From positions 1 to 36,858 of IMG/VR virus record IMGVR_UViG_3300037237_000043: a stretch of 36,858 bases of DNA. The stretch is one strand, 5' to 3'. Source of the DNA: a virus. The notes below the pieces were generated by a model, which was given only the letters and a program-made list of their open reading frames with translations, was not told the origin of the DNA and did no database searches. Both the position numbers and the translations under genes were made by a program. Numbering within the stretch: position 1 is the first letter of the stretch; every line of letters begins with the position of its first letter. This document shows, one piece after another, positions 23,343-31,651 of the stretch.

Positions 23343-24580
23343 TGCGTATCAAAGCATGGCTAGGCGCAATCGCTCTAGCCCTGGCGAGTGCTTGCACCAC
23401 ACAGCCTGCCTTTGCACAAACGCTTACAATCATTGGCGTCCCTGCAACCACTATAGTTGGCGACACAGTACACCCCACGGCGGTGTATACCTCGACGGCT
23501 GGCGTCAAGACGTACTGTAAGTCTTGCTGGTTCGCCACGACTGTGACAACGGTTGCTGCACGCACCAGTCCGACAATGCTGGACTATGGCACATGGTCAA
23601 AGGCACCGGGCGCAACGATTCCCATTGTTGCCCTGATACCAGGGACCACGGCAATCTATGGAGTCGTGCAGGGGACGACAGTAAGCGGTAGTGTGCAACT
23701 GACCGTCCTTCCGAAAGCTATTACCCCGCCCCCCGACACACTGCCGAATCCCCCGCCCGTTGTGACTGGCACCAACATGCCCACAGGCATGACGATTGTT
23801 TGTCAAACAGGCCCCGTCACTGCGATGACGATGACTGGTGGGACTGCTGGTAGCCCTGCAACTGTCGCCTTTGGTGGGCCGAAGCCGTGTACGTGGTCAA
23901 AGAACGGCCCGCCAACGGGAACTATCGGACTTGCCGCTGGTGCGAAGAATCCTGATGGCAGCGCGAACACAGACCCGCAAAAGAGCGGCTATCGAGTGAT
24001 GTTCCCCGCAGGACAGGTGAACGATCCCGCGTGGGGAATGTACACAGGCCACGCAGGCGGGACCGGCACATACTACATCAGTTGGCTGGAGAGACAAGCG
24101 GCTGGTAAGCCCTACCCCGCTATTCAGTCGATTATGAATAGCCTGGATAGTAAGGCATGGGCTCCAAAAGGCCCGAGTGGCGATCTCACCATCATGTCGT
24201 GGATGGACTTTAGTTACTTCAGTCCAACCCCGATCATTGGGCTCAATTTCCAAGGTGCTGACGACGCCAATATCCCTGACAATAATCTGACGGGGAAGTC
24301 AGGAACCATTCCCGCCACGGCTGCAATGGCATTGCCCGGCGTACTATCGGGCAGTGGGGCATGGGATCAGGAGGAAGTGCTGATTGTCAGTTCCGGCAAT
24401 CTGAGTGCCAGTTCTGTCTCATTTTTTGTCAATGGGAAGCTCGTTGCAAAGGCTACAGGTGTGACGGATGCTAGTACATGGAATGAAACAGACCAGTATG
24501 TGTCACGCTCGGTCTATGGTGGGGTCCAAAAGTCTACGACGCACATGGACTTCGATCAGGTAACGATTGCTGTCAAGTAG
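23342..24580 (+). CDS. Secreted or lipid-anchored Ig-like plus lectin-like protein
   Basis: 412 residues. The N-terminus has a signal peptide: MRIK, a hydrophobic stretch, then either a weak lipobox ending at C18 or signal peptidase I cleavage after PAFA-25. Residues about 26-130 look like a bacterial Ig-like (BIG) domain ending in VSGSVQLTVLP. A Pro-rich hinge follows (TPPPDTLPNPPP). The remainder (about 150-412) is a beta-rich, jelly-roll/LamG-like domain with WxNETDQYVS and FFVNGKLVAKA stretches. A Sec signal is unusual for a virion protein, so it may coat or remodel the infected cell surface, or bind glycans. It is coupled to the His-rich lipoprotein upstream. Confidence 0.7.
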   Translation: MRIKAWLGAIALALASACTTQPAFAQTLTIIGVPATTIVGDTVHPTAVYTSTAGVKTYCKSCWFATTVTTVAARTSPTMLDYGTWSKAPGATIPIVALIPGTTAIYGVVQGTTVSGSVQLTVLPKAITPPPDTLPNPPPVVTGTNMPTGMTIVCQTGPVTAMTMTGGTAGSPATVAFGGPKPCTWSKNGPPTGTIGLAAGAKNPDGSANTDPQKSGYRVMFPAGQVNDPAWGMYTGHAGGTGTYYISWLERQAAGKPYPAIQSIMNSLDSKAWAPKGPSGDLTIMSWMDFSYFSPTPIIGLNFQGADDANIPDNNLTGKSGTIPATAAMALPGVLSGSGAWDQEEVLIVSSGNLSASSVSFFVNGKLVAKATGVTDASTWNETDQYVSRSVYGGVQKSTTHMDFDQVTIAVK

Positions 24581-24650
24581 CTGTCTGGTAACGACTGATG
24601 TCAAATAAGTCTCGCCGCTTTCATCATCTCAACAACAGGGGGCAATCCTT

Positions 24651-24836
24651 GTGGGCTCGCTAATCGTTGTGCTTGTGGTTGTGGGCGTGTTGCTCACTGT
24701 CTTTCATCGTACGGTAGAGATGGACCCCCGATTCAAGTATGCCGTGGAAGCCCTGGCTATCCTCGCGGTGTTTCTGTACGTGGCGCACGGCTTCGGCTAC
24801 GGCATGGACTTTTCTAACCATCATTGGAGGTCGTAG
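24651..24836 (+). CDS. Small two-TM membrane protein, holin candidate
   Basis: 61 residues from a GTG with AGGGGG about 8 bases upstream. Two hydrophobic segments, about 4-17 and 32-46, are separated by VEMDPRFKY. It resembles the small bacterial and phage membrane proteins with a central MDPKFK turn (Thivi_2564-like). Two-TM phage proteins of this size are often holins, but no endolysin follows. The last codons overlap the strong ribosome site of the next mini-gene. Confidence 0.7.
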   Translation: MGSLIVVLVVVGVLLTVFHRTVEMDPRFKYAVEALAILAVFLYVAHGFGYGMDFSNHHWRS

Positions 24837-24837
24837 T

Positions 24838-24909
24838 ATGTACATCGGCTTTGGGTTTCTCTGTTTCTGCCTTCTGCTATGGCTGATCTTCGGTCGGAGC
24901 GGACGCTAA
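24838..24909 (+). CDS. 23-residue single-TM microprotein
   Basis: The ATG at 24838 follows GGAGG (24826-24830) with ideal spacing. The product is almost entirely one membrane helix (about residues 2-18, rich in Phe, Leu, Cys and Trp) with a short basic end FGRSGR. This layout is that of tiny phage membrane effectors. It starts one base after the stop of the two-TM gene and ends just before the next gene, so the three form a tight cluster. It could modulate the two-TM protein. Confidence 0.55.
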   Translation: MYIGFGFLCFCLLLWLIFGRSGR

Positions 24910-24910
24910 C

Positions 24911-25111
24911 ATGGCTGACAAAACGAAGCTGGGTAATCCGTCCCAGACGACCGACCATTGGGGCAAACTCCCTGATACGGACACGGACGATGTGGGATTT
25001 GATAAGGATGCGGACGTGGGTTTCGACCAGGGACGTGCCCCAAGCGATTTCCCCGCAGGAGCTACGGACTGGGGTGAAGTGCGCCGCGAGGTTCCCGCTC
25101 CCTCGGTGTAG
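24911..25111 (+). CDS. Small acidic hypothetical protein
   Basis: 66 residues, very acidic, with short repeated DxDVGFD units (DTDDVGFDKDADVGFDQG) around residues 23-41. It has no cysteine or membrane segment and is probably disordered. GGAG lies about 10 bases before the ATG. It is the last gene before the attenuator-like region at 25158-25273. Acidic, disordered phage proteins can mimic DNA or inhibit host enzymes; there is no direct evidence here. Confidence 0.6.
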   Translation: MADKTKLGNPSQTTDHWGKLPDTDTDDVGFDKDADVGFDQGRAPSDFPAGATDWGEVRREVPAPSV

Positions 25112-25157
25112 GCAAGCGTCGGTAGGACAGTCATGCTAGGATTCTGGTAGCTATCAA

Positions 25158-25248
25158 CCGCCTTAGATGGGCTCATTAAGGTGGCATATATGCAACCTTA
25201 TAGCCGTTAGTGTTGAAGATATGCAACATTGCAGTTGCGAACGGCACC
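25158..25248 (+). promoter_or_regulatory. Attenuator-like leader with antiterminator pairing
   Basis: A hairpin CCGCCTTA/TAAGGTGG (25158-25184) is followed by two copies of ATATGCAAC (25188-25196 and 25219-25227). GCCGTT (25203-25208) pairs with AACGGC (25240-25245), enclosing GCAAC/GTTGC (25223-25238). That pairing uses the same CGGC bases that form the left arm of the terminator at 25242-25273. The two folds exclude each other, as in attenuators and riboswitches. Confidence 0.45.
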
Positions 25249-25273
25249 CCTGAAAAGGTGCCGCTCATTTTTT
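25242..25273 (+). terminator. Intrinsic terminator before the tail tip genes
   Basis: CGGCACC (25242-25248) pairs with GGTGCCG (25257-25263) around an 8-base loop, followed by CTCATTTTTT. It ends the accessory block and stands 40 bases before the next gene, which it could gate through the upstream antiterminator. Confidence 0.85.
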
Positions 25274-25312
25274 AGGGTTAGAGACACACGCACCCATATC
25301 ACAGGTTGGCTA

Positions 25313-26188
25313 ATGTCTGCTCCGTTAATTCTCAGCGACAACATTTTTGACTCGACGGTTTTGCACCCCGGCTACCTGGTGGGCGTTGTGGATTCAACAG
25401 ACACGCCGACCACTGACACAATCCCTGGTAACGATGTGTGGCGCATCGCGGATAATCTTCGCGATCTAACGTCGTGGACCTGTAGCACTGCCAACGCCAT
25501 CCGGCGCATTCAGGTGGACTGCGGGGCTGCCGTCACTATGTCGATGGTGGTGCTGGATCGCGGGCACAACCTTGCGGGTGCCGCAGTAAAGGTGAACTAC
25601 TCGACGAATGCTTGGTCTACGTCTACCACCGCACTGACGGCCACGGTCCCTTCTACCATTGCGAACGGGGCACTGCCGACCGCGACAGGCGGGACGACGA
25701 CCGTTGAGAATGTGTGGTGGGCCGAGTTCACACCTGTTTCCGCACGCTACTGGGAGTTCTACATTCCCGCGCTTGGCTCGGGCATTGCTCCGCAGGTTAC
25801 GGGCCTGTACATAGGCAAGGGCTTCTACTTTCCCGAGTACGTCACGGCCCCGGCTGCACTGGACTATCGGACACGCATGGACGTGCAGCAGAATAAAGTC
25901 TCCCGTGCTGGTGTGCGTGTGATGTCGCGGAAGCTCAACTATGCGGAGCTAGACATTAAGCTGGACCTAGAAGACAGCGAGTATGTCGCGTTTGATGCGA
26001 ATGTGCGGACGCTCCTGCGTCTGGGTGCTCCGTGGTGGGTGTGTATCAACGACGCTTCGACGGTGCTCTCCGGTCTCATGCGCCTCTATCAACTCAATGG
26101 TCAAACAACTTATGATCCGGTCGCAGATCCGGTGTTCCGGCATATTGAGTTGAAGTTAGAAGAGGCATACCCATTAGTGACGAATTAA
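25313..26188 (+). CDS. Distal tail protein, discoidin-like
   Basis: 291 residues from the ATG at 25313 (MSAPLILSDNIFD); codons upstream to 25229 lie in the terminator region. Residues about 10-180 have a discoidin/F5-8-like jelly-roll pattern: VWRIADNLRDLTSWTCS, IRRIQVDCGAAVTMSMVVLDRGHNLAGAAVKV, then EFTPVSARYWEFYIP. The last third (RVMSRKLNYAELDIKLDLEDSEY, RHIELKLEEAY) looks like a baseplate or distal-tail beta domain. It precedes the large tail tip gene by one base. It would join the tube end to the tip complex or bind surface glycan. Confidence 0.7.
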   Translation: MSAPLILSDNIFDSTVLHPGYLVGVVDSTDTPTTDTIPGNDVWRIADNLRDLTSWTCSTANAIRRIQVDCGAAVTMSMVVLDRGHNLAGAAVKVNYSTNAWSTSTTALTATVPSTIANGALPTATGGTTTVENVWWAEFTPVSARYWEFYIPALGSGIAPQVTGLYIGKGFYFPEYVTAPAALDYRTRMDVQQNKVSRAGVRVMSRKLNYAELDIKLDLEDSEYVAFDANVRTLLRLGAPWWVCINDASTVLSGLMRLYQLNGQTTYDPVADPVFRHIELKLEEAYPLVTN

Positions 26189-26189
26189 C

Positions 26190-29100
26190 ATGACACAAGC
26201 CCGCATCCAAGATAGCACTGGAAACCTCGCAGCCATTCAGCGCGCGGCGCTCCGCTTAAATCCTACGATAGATTTGGAAGCAGATATTGTCGGGGTCCAG
26301 ACTTCCGTAGGATTGATTTCCAATAGTGATTGGACGGGTCCGAATACGAGTCAGACACACGTCGTATCCAATCCTGACGGACCCGTCACCCTTCTCCAGT
26401 CAAACGCACCCGGCGCGGGTACGGTTGTCTTCAGTCAAGTGGGCAGCTATACAGTCTCACAGACATTCGGAGATGCAGCCGCATCACCCGGTCCCGTGGT
26501 GCAGTGGATTGATTGGTTTCCGGCCGTTGGGACTTTCGGCAATCAGCCTATCACACTCGACGCTGTTACGGTTGCACTCATCCTTAGTACCGAGTTCACA
26601 AGTTCGGGATCGTTTCAGGTTCAAGTAACGACCTTTGATGATTCATGGAATCGCGTCCCACTCTGCACGCCGTTTAACATTCCCGGCTACACCATCGGAC
26701 TAGGTGCCCCCGTACTGTACCAAATTATTTTTGCGGAGTGGCTCGGCGGAAAGCAGATCATCGTAGATCCCGGTCAGTTTCAAACGAGTAGCGGGCCAGG
26801 GCGTACTAATTCCGGTACCGAACAGTTCGGGACATCCCCCGTCAACTCCTCTTCGGGGTATCCGGTCTGTAGCATCCCCAACATTCCGCGCGGCTTCTCT
26901 GTGGGGCTGTTGCCGCAGGGTCCGAATGCTTACACAGCGCAATCCTTCCTGTGTGGCGCTAACTCGGGCGGTGCAACGGGGCCATTCGACTATACGCAAT
27001 TCTGGCAATCCAACGGGCAGTCCCGCAGCGGTGGCCCATATCCGCCCACGATTGTTGGTGGTTCCCCGCTCGATCCCAACAACAACCCTGGCGATGGCAC
27101 CTTAGCGACGGGTGCAATTCCCGGCTACGGCGGTACAGCAGTCCCGTACGGGGGATCTAGCACGCTCATGGGACACTGGGGCCGATCAAAGCAAGTGCTC
27201 ACGGCCTCACGCGCACAAAATCCCACGTACAACTGGGAGCAGCCGTATCACTCCCTGACGGCTACCGTCTATCCCGCCACAGGGACGCAGGTTGCGGCGA
27301 TAGAGATGTATCCGAGTGGTCCGAACGTTGGGACTGCACCGACCGCACCTGTCGAGATACAGATTTCTGATAGTGGGCCGGGCGGCACGTCCATCAGCTA
27401 TGTGCTGAAGGGGTCTAACTCAAGTATCACCGGGGCATGGACGACCATAGGCACGGTGCTGGATGGTGACATCTGCACGGCTGCGGGCGTGATGCGGACT
27501 ATCAACAATGTTCCGACGCTAGTCCTCTCAGGCGATGCACTCTATGCCTACTATCAGCTTACGGCTACCCTGACTTCCGCATCACCCTACTTTGCAACGC
27601 CGACGCTGTATTCGTGGATGATGGTGGCACAGACGACCTATACCACCTTCGGCTACATGCAGGAGTTTGATGCTACCGAGACGCTAGACCCTGTAGATGG
27701 GACCGCAGAGATCGGTGAATTAAAGCTCGATATGTTGCGTGCGGGGCCGAAAGACTACCGAGACCTTGCCACGCGGATCGTGTCTCAGAATGCCGCAAGT
27801 GAGATTGAGGCCCACGTCTATGCAGTGGATCGCGTCAGTGGCCTTCGCTACTTCCTCAATAGCTATCGGCTAGAGAATCGCAACCCGCAAGATGGCGTCG
27901 AATCCATGACGTTTACTTCGGGATTGGACCGCCTCACTACAGCGATTCCTCAAGCATCACAGAGCTACATCTACCCAACGCCCGGTGCTGCCTGTGCGCC
28001 TATTAGTGCGGGCGGTGTTTCTGTATATGGTGGTGTTTCGTTTGGTGGCTTCACCAACAGCAACCTTGCAGTCATTGTCGTTAATGGTACGCCATTCGCT
28101 GGTATCAATCTCGTTGGTATGTTTTTCTTTGGCATCACCGGCACATCAAAGGGGCAGGTGTTTCAGATTGTTGCCCAGCCTGACACTAACACTGTGGGCG
28201 AAGCATGGTACAACCCACTGAATCACTCTGAGATACGGGCGACAGCCGCAGAACACGTCTTCATCGTCAACTGCGTGAATTATTATTCGGCCACGAACAC
28301 AGTGGGCACTATGGCAATGACGCACCCAGCCGTAGGCGATACGTACCAGATTCAAAGCCAGGTCTACACACGTCAGGACATCACCTATGCCGGGCAGACC
28401 TTCGCGGAAGTCTACACCGACATAATCAATAATCAGGCTGTTGTCCCGTCCCGATTTCGTGGCGCAATCCCGACGAATACACAGAGCGCAACCACAACGG
28501 ATCGGGTTATCACGAACGACAACACGGATAAGACGTATAACAAGGCGCTGGATTATCTCTCTCAGGTTGCGCTACACTGCGGCGGTGCCGTGGCGTGGAT
28601 TCGCGGCCAAATCGCTTTCATTCCCATTTATCCCGGCGCGGGATCATCCAACTCGGGTATTGTGTGGGACGATAGGACGATAGTCAGTCTCACCCCAACT
28701 GTTGGTGCAGATCAGCGAATCCCCAGCATTGAAGTGAAATATGGTTACGATCTCGCTACTCAGGATTTTGCTGCTATCAACATCTTCAATGATCTGAATG
28801 CGGTAGCAGTCTGGGGGCGACCCAACATCTATGATGTCTACCAGCTACCGGACGAGACCTGTAAGTGGAATGATTCGACTGGCATCGAGGCCGCAGTAAT
28901 TGGTGGGATGCTCACGGCTGCATGGAGCACCGGCAAACGGCTATGGAATGTCGAGACGGTGTTGTCATACCCGTGGTTGAACATGGGCGATACAGTCAGC
29001 ATCATCACAGATGACTATACCGACTTCAACGGCTCGGCATCGGCTGATGGTCTCACCATTACTGGCTTTCCGGTTGTTGGGAATCAGACAGCGATGGGAG

Positions 29101-30389
29101 TTATCGTCGGTAAGAATCTGTGGGGCAACAAGTTTATTGTGGCGCTGGTAAAAGGACTCAATAGCCTTTCGTCTGTTGGATCGGGTCCAGGCGCGCAGGG
29201 TCTTCAGGCGCTTGTGTGCCCAACCATCGCGGCCACGATGACGGTTGAGCAGAGTTTGATTATGCCGGTCAACATTGCATCCATCGCCTTTACAGTTCCT
29301 ACGTCGGCGTACTATGACCATATGGAGCTTTGGGTAGCAACGGATGGCGGCACGTCCATGCTTCAGGCACTTGGTTCGTCGTCTCCGATGAAACTCTCGC
29401 TCAATAACGCACATACCTACACTGTCACACCATTTGTCGTAACCACGGGAGACGTGCGCTCGGCTGGAACACCGTTAATCCTTGGCCCATTCTCATCGGA
29501 GATCGTCGGGGTGCTTTCGACATCTGTTGACACTAACAACAATGTTATCTACTTGCCCCCTGCGGGTCTTGCGGATGATGGCGCGGGTGCCAAACCAATC
29601 ATAAAGGGAACAATAACATTCCTACAGCGACACGGCGATACGGTGACGTTTCCCAACGCCTATCAGAATCTCCCCAGCCTTACACTCTATCAGGGCACGA
29701 CGCACGAAATCCGCTCACTCTGGGGAACGGACTCACAGATCATCGCACAGTCCGGTAACACAACGGCGTACAGCGCAACCAGCACTGAGACGGACGAAAG
29801 TGGCACCGCGTCGATAACGACCTCCGGTCTGGTTGTACGGGCGCGGCTCGCGCAACCAACCTCTGTGTTAACTGCTCGCGTCGCTAATGCGGCGGGCGGA
29901 AACTCGGTAAATGCGCCGGGAAACGGGACCGCTGTCTCCCTTGGCGCGAATCTGCCAGCATACAATGACCAATACACGGTGTTGGTATCGGCCAAGATTG
30001 TGACTGTTGAAGTTGGCTTTCATCCGGGTGTAGGCAGCGTTACGGCATACATTGATTACTCAGTTAACAGCGGATCAACATGGACGGCTGGCCCAAGCAC
30101 CGTCTTGACCACCGGCACGGTTGGGTCTACCACCACTACGGTAGCCGCATCCCTCCTGCTTGCGGTATCCGGGTTGCCCGCATCTACTACGGAGATTCGA
30201 TTGCGTATGGGATCGGCTTCCTACACCGGAACTGGGGGGTCCGCAAGTGCTGTGGGACGTTTGGTGAATGTAACCAACGACAGCACCAATACAATAACAT
30301 GGTCTACAACTACGTCGGGCACGAACTACGCATCGAAGACCCCAAATCCAACAGACATTATGAGCCTAACGGTATATGCCCCTTCCTAG
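26190..30389 (+). CDS. Tail tip / baseplate hub protein with fibre-like C-terminus
   Basis: 1,399 residues. The N-terminal 470 residues are beta-rich and Gly/Pro/Ser-rich (probable carbohydrate-binding or decoration domains). Residues about 490-1010 carry hub-like sequence: TLDPVDGTAEIGELKLDMLR, then YAGQTFAEVYTDIINNQ, DKTYNKALDYLSQVAL, VETVLSYPWLNMGDTVSI. A fibronectin-like domain follows around 1015-1110 (SAYYDHMELWVATDGG). The rest is a Ser/Thr-rich stalk or receptor domain. It is the central tail tip protein, comparable in place to lambda J, and probably takes part in host recognition. There is no clear ribosome site at 26190; translation is likely coupled to the gene before it. Confidence 0.8.
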   Translation: MTQARIQDSTGNLAAIQRAALRLNPTIDLEADIVGVQTSVGLISNSDWTGPNTSQTHVVSNPDGPVTLLQSNAPGAGTVVFSQVGSYTVSQTFGDAAASPGPVVQWIDWFPAVGTFGNQPITLDAVTVALILSTEFTSSGSFQVQVTTFDDSWNRVPLCTPFNIPGYTIGLGAPVLYQIIFAEWLGGKQIIVDPGQFQTSSGPGRTNSGTEQFGTSPVNSSSGYPVCSIPNIPRGFSVGLLPQGPNAYTAQSFLCGANSGGATGPFDYTQFWQSNGQSRSGGPYPPTIVGGSPLDPNNNPGDGTLATGAIPGYGGTAVPYGGSSTLMGHWGRSKQVLTASRAQNPTYNWEQPYHSLTATVYPATGTQVAAIEMYPSGPNVGTAPTAPVEIQISDSGPGGTSISYVLKGSNSSITGAWTTIGTVLDGDICTAAGVMRTINNVPTLVLSGDALYAYYQLTATLTSASPYFATPTLYSWMMVAQTTYTTFGYMQEFDATETLDPVDGTAEIGELKLDMLRAGPKDYRDLATRIVSQNAASEIEAHVYAVDRVSGLRYFLNSYRLENRNPQDGVESMTFTSGLDRLTTAIPQASQSYIYPTPGAACAPISAGGVSVYGGVSFGGFTNSNLAVIVVNGTPFAGINLVGMFFFGITGTSKGQVFQIVAQPDTNTVGEAWYNPLNHSEIRATAAEHVFIVNCVNYYSATNTVGTMAMTHPAVGDTYQIQSQVYTRQDITYAGQTFAEVYTDIINNQAVVPSRFRGAIPTNTQSATTTDRVITNDNTDKTYNKALDYLSQVALHCGGAVAWIRGQIAFIPIYPGAGSSNSGIVWDDRTIVSLTPTVGADQRIPSIEVKYGYDLATQDFAAINIFNDLNAVAVWGRPNIYDVYQLPDETCKWNDSTGIEAAVIGGMLTAAWSTGKRLWNVETVLSYPWLNMGDTVSIITDDYTDFNGSASADGLTITGFPVVGNQTAMGVIVGKNLWGNKFIVALVKGLNSLSSVGSGPGAQGLQALVCPTIAATMTVEQSLIMPVNIASIAFTVPTSAYYDHMELWVATDGGTSMLQALGSSSPMKLSLNNAHTYTVTPFVVTTGDVRSAGTPLILGPFSSEIVGVLSTSVDTNNNVIYLPPAGLADDGAGAKPIIKGTITFLQRHGDTVTFPNAYQNLPSLTLYQGTTHEIRSLWGTDSQIIAQSGNTTAYSATSTETDESGTASITTSGLVVRARLAQPTSVLTARVANAAGGNSVNAPGNGTAVSLGANLPAYNDQYTVLVSAKIVTVEVGFHPGVGSVTAYIDYSVNSGSTWTAGPSTVLTTGTVGSTTTTVAASLLLAVSGLPASTTEIRLRMGSASYTGTGGSASAVGRLVNVTNDSTNTITWSTTTSGTNYASKTPNPTDIMSLTVYAPS

Positions 30390-30795
30390 CCCAAACGACC
30401 CCTATCACCCCAGCAAGTTTCCCGATGCACCTGTCGATCCGGTCTCGGGACTCGCAATAGGGCCGACTGTGTGGGAAGGCAAACGCCTTCACCATCTCGG
30501 CCAACATGCACCAATGGATCGTGTACGGTGCGCCTGTGGTCGTAGTGAGGCTGCTTGCATGGTGGTAGACCTTACCGCCTTACCCATAGATCGACGCCCC
30601 GCTCACGGTGCAGACTTCGCATGTACAGGGTGTGTAGAGCACGCACGACAGCAAGGACGTGCAACCACTGGCGAACTAGCGAAGGCGCACGGCGCACCGG
30701 ACCACATTGTTGCTCTGCACGCAAGCCATGATGCCGTCGTTGCCGAGCGGCTTGCGGCGCTGGCGCTCCGAGATTCACCTAAGTTCGCAGCTTAG
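30376..30795 (+). CDS. Hypothetical protein with cysteine pairs
   Basis: 139 residues, not recognised. It overlaps the tail tip gene by 14 bases. A possible zinc site consists of RCACG with a nearby C (residues about 52-61) and FACTGC (about 81-86). The N-terminus is Pro-rich (MPLPSPNDPYHPSKFPD) and the C-terminus helical, with several His and Ala (HIVALHASHDAVVAERLAAL). It is the last gene before the folded gap at 30796, so it ends the tail tip transcription unit. Confidence 0.65.
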   Translation: MPLPSPNDPYHPSKFPDAPVDPVSGLAIGPTVWEGKRLHHLGQHAPMDRVRCACGRSEAACMVVDLTALPIDRRPAHGADFACTGCVEHARQQGRATTGELAKAHGAPDHIVALHASHDAVVAERLAALALRDSPKFAA

Positions 30796-30850
30796 GTGTG
30801 TTCGCCCCACTCCTTCGGGATATGGGGATGGTAGTCGTAGTCCTCAGTTT

Positions 30851-30889
30851 GGCCGTTCTGAATGCGTAAAAACGGCCACTCTTCTTTTT
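30851..30889 (+). terminator. Intrinsic terminator after the tail tip unit
   Basis: GGCCGTT (30851-30857) pairs with AACGGCC (30871-30877) around a 13-base loop, followed by ACTCTTCTTTTTC. A second copy, GGTCGTT/AACGGCC at 31009-31029, keeps the stem through a G-T pair but lacks the T-run. Confidence 0.7.
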
Positions 30890-31059
30890 CCCGCTAACCC
30901 TCTCGGCCATAGGACCGATGGTTAGTTCTGTCGTGGTGCAAGGCCAGTAACCCTATGCTTCTGGCTTGATCCCGTTTCTGGTTAGAGACCAGAGCACGAC
31001 AGGAGTTTGGTCGTTCTCTCAAAACGGCCACTGACAATGCAGGACACGTAAACGTTTCG

Positions 31060-31089
31060 CGGGGCACTCATTCACGGGTGCCCCGTTTT
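31060..31089 (+). terminator. Hairpin with short T-run before the next gene
   Basis: CGGGGCAC (31060-31067) pairs with GTGCCCCG (31078-31085), loop of 10, followed by only four T. It may act as a weak terminator or as a protective 5' hairpin for the fibre mRNA that starts just downstream. Confidence 0.55.
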
Positions 31090-31114
31090 GCATCTCTCTA
31101 ACAACGCAGGGACC

Positions 31115-31294
31115 GTGAAGCGTCAGACGAATAGCAAGCCGAAGGTTGACATTCCCGCAATGGTTGCAGCCTATCGCGCAAAGTGCAGCGGACCTACACA
31201 GGACTTGTGGGATGCCGCTGATACAAAGTTTGTCGAAGCCTTGTACCGTCCGCAATACGCAGACGAATCACAACAACAGGATGAGGAGAGCTAG
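31115..31294 (+). CDS. Small hypothetical protein
   Basis: 59 residues from the GTG at 31115 (VKRQTNSKPKVDIPAMV), preceded by CAGGGACC; the spacing is short, so the start is uncertain. It is basic at the N-terminus and acidic or Gln-rich at the end (ADESQQQDEES). The middle WDAADTKFVEALYRPQ looks helical. Not recognised. The strong ribosome site of the following gene lies within its last codons, so the two are coupled. Confidence 0.55.
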   Translation: MKRQTNSKPKVDIPAMVAAYRAKCSGPTQDLWDAADTKFVEALYRPQYADESQQQDEES

Positions 31295-31297
31295 AAC

Positions 31298-31651
31298 ATG
31301 GCAGCCGGTTACTACGACCTCGTTATCGACGCGGGCGCTACGTTCTCTGAAACTTGGACCTGCTATAGCGATGAAGCCCAAACAGTTCTCGTGAATCTGA
31401 CGGGTGCCACGTTCAAATGTCAGATTCGGCGCATTAACACCAATGCTGCGGTATTGCTGGACCTGACTGTATCCCCCTGCTCTATCACTGGTGGTGGTGC
31501 AGCCGGGACCATTGTCCCACTCATTCCCTCGGGCACTACGGCAACGCTGCCCATTGGTATATGGGAGTGGGATATTCAGGTCATCATCGGCGGGGTGTCT
31601 CAATACCTCATGTTTGGTAAGGCACGCGTTCGCCAGCGGACATCCCGCTAA
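31298..31651 (+). CDS. Conserved phage tail/fibre-associated beta protein
   Basis: 117 residues with GAGGAGA before the ATG. The pattern YDLVIDAGATFSETWTCY, VNLTGATFKCQIRR, then LTVS..GTIVPLIPS and GIWEWDIQVI matches a widespread small phage protein. That family (xYDLxIxQGATFxxxxxW...INLTGYTAxMQVR...) is encoded beside tail fibre genes and adopts a beta fold. It may be a fibre chaperone or a baseplate attachment protein. Its stop overlaps the fibre gene by TAATG, in agreement with this. Confidence 0.78.
   Translation: MAAGYYDLVIDAGATFSETWTCYSDEAQTVLVNLTGATFKCQIRRINTNAAVLLDLTVSPCSITGGGAAGTIVPLIPSGTTATLPIGIWEWDIQVIIGGVSQYLMFGKARVRQRTSR

Larger units (their letters stand above)
30796..31114 (+). 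other. Folded non-coding island E with three-way junction
   Basis: No ORF in about 320 bases. In order: CCCCA/TGGGG (30805-30827); a terminator-like hairpin at 30851-30889; CTAACC/GGTTAG (30894-30925) enclosing TCGG/CCGA; a three-way junction at 30926-31004; a second, diverged copy of the first terminator-like hairpin at 31009-31029; and CGGGGCAC/GTGCCCCG (31060-31085) followed by TTTT. The three-way junction has an outer stem CTGTCGTG/CACGACAG (30928-30935 with 30995-31002), which holds GCCAG/CTGGC (30943-30965) and TCTGGT/ACCAGA (30977-30993). It looks like a dedicated structured RNA between two late transcription units. Confidence 0.5.

Noticed and set aside
30851-31029. CRISPR-like repeats in island E
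   Set aside because: Only two diverged copies, of hairpin type, with unequal spacing; not a repeat-spacer array.
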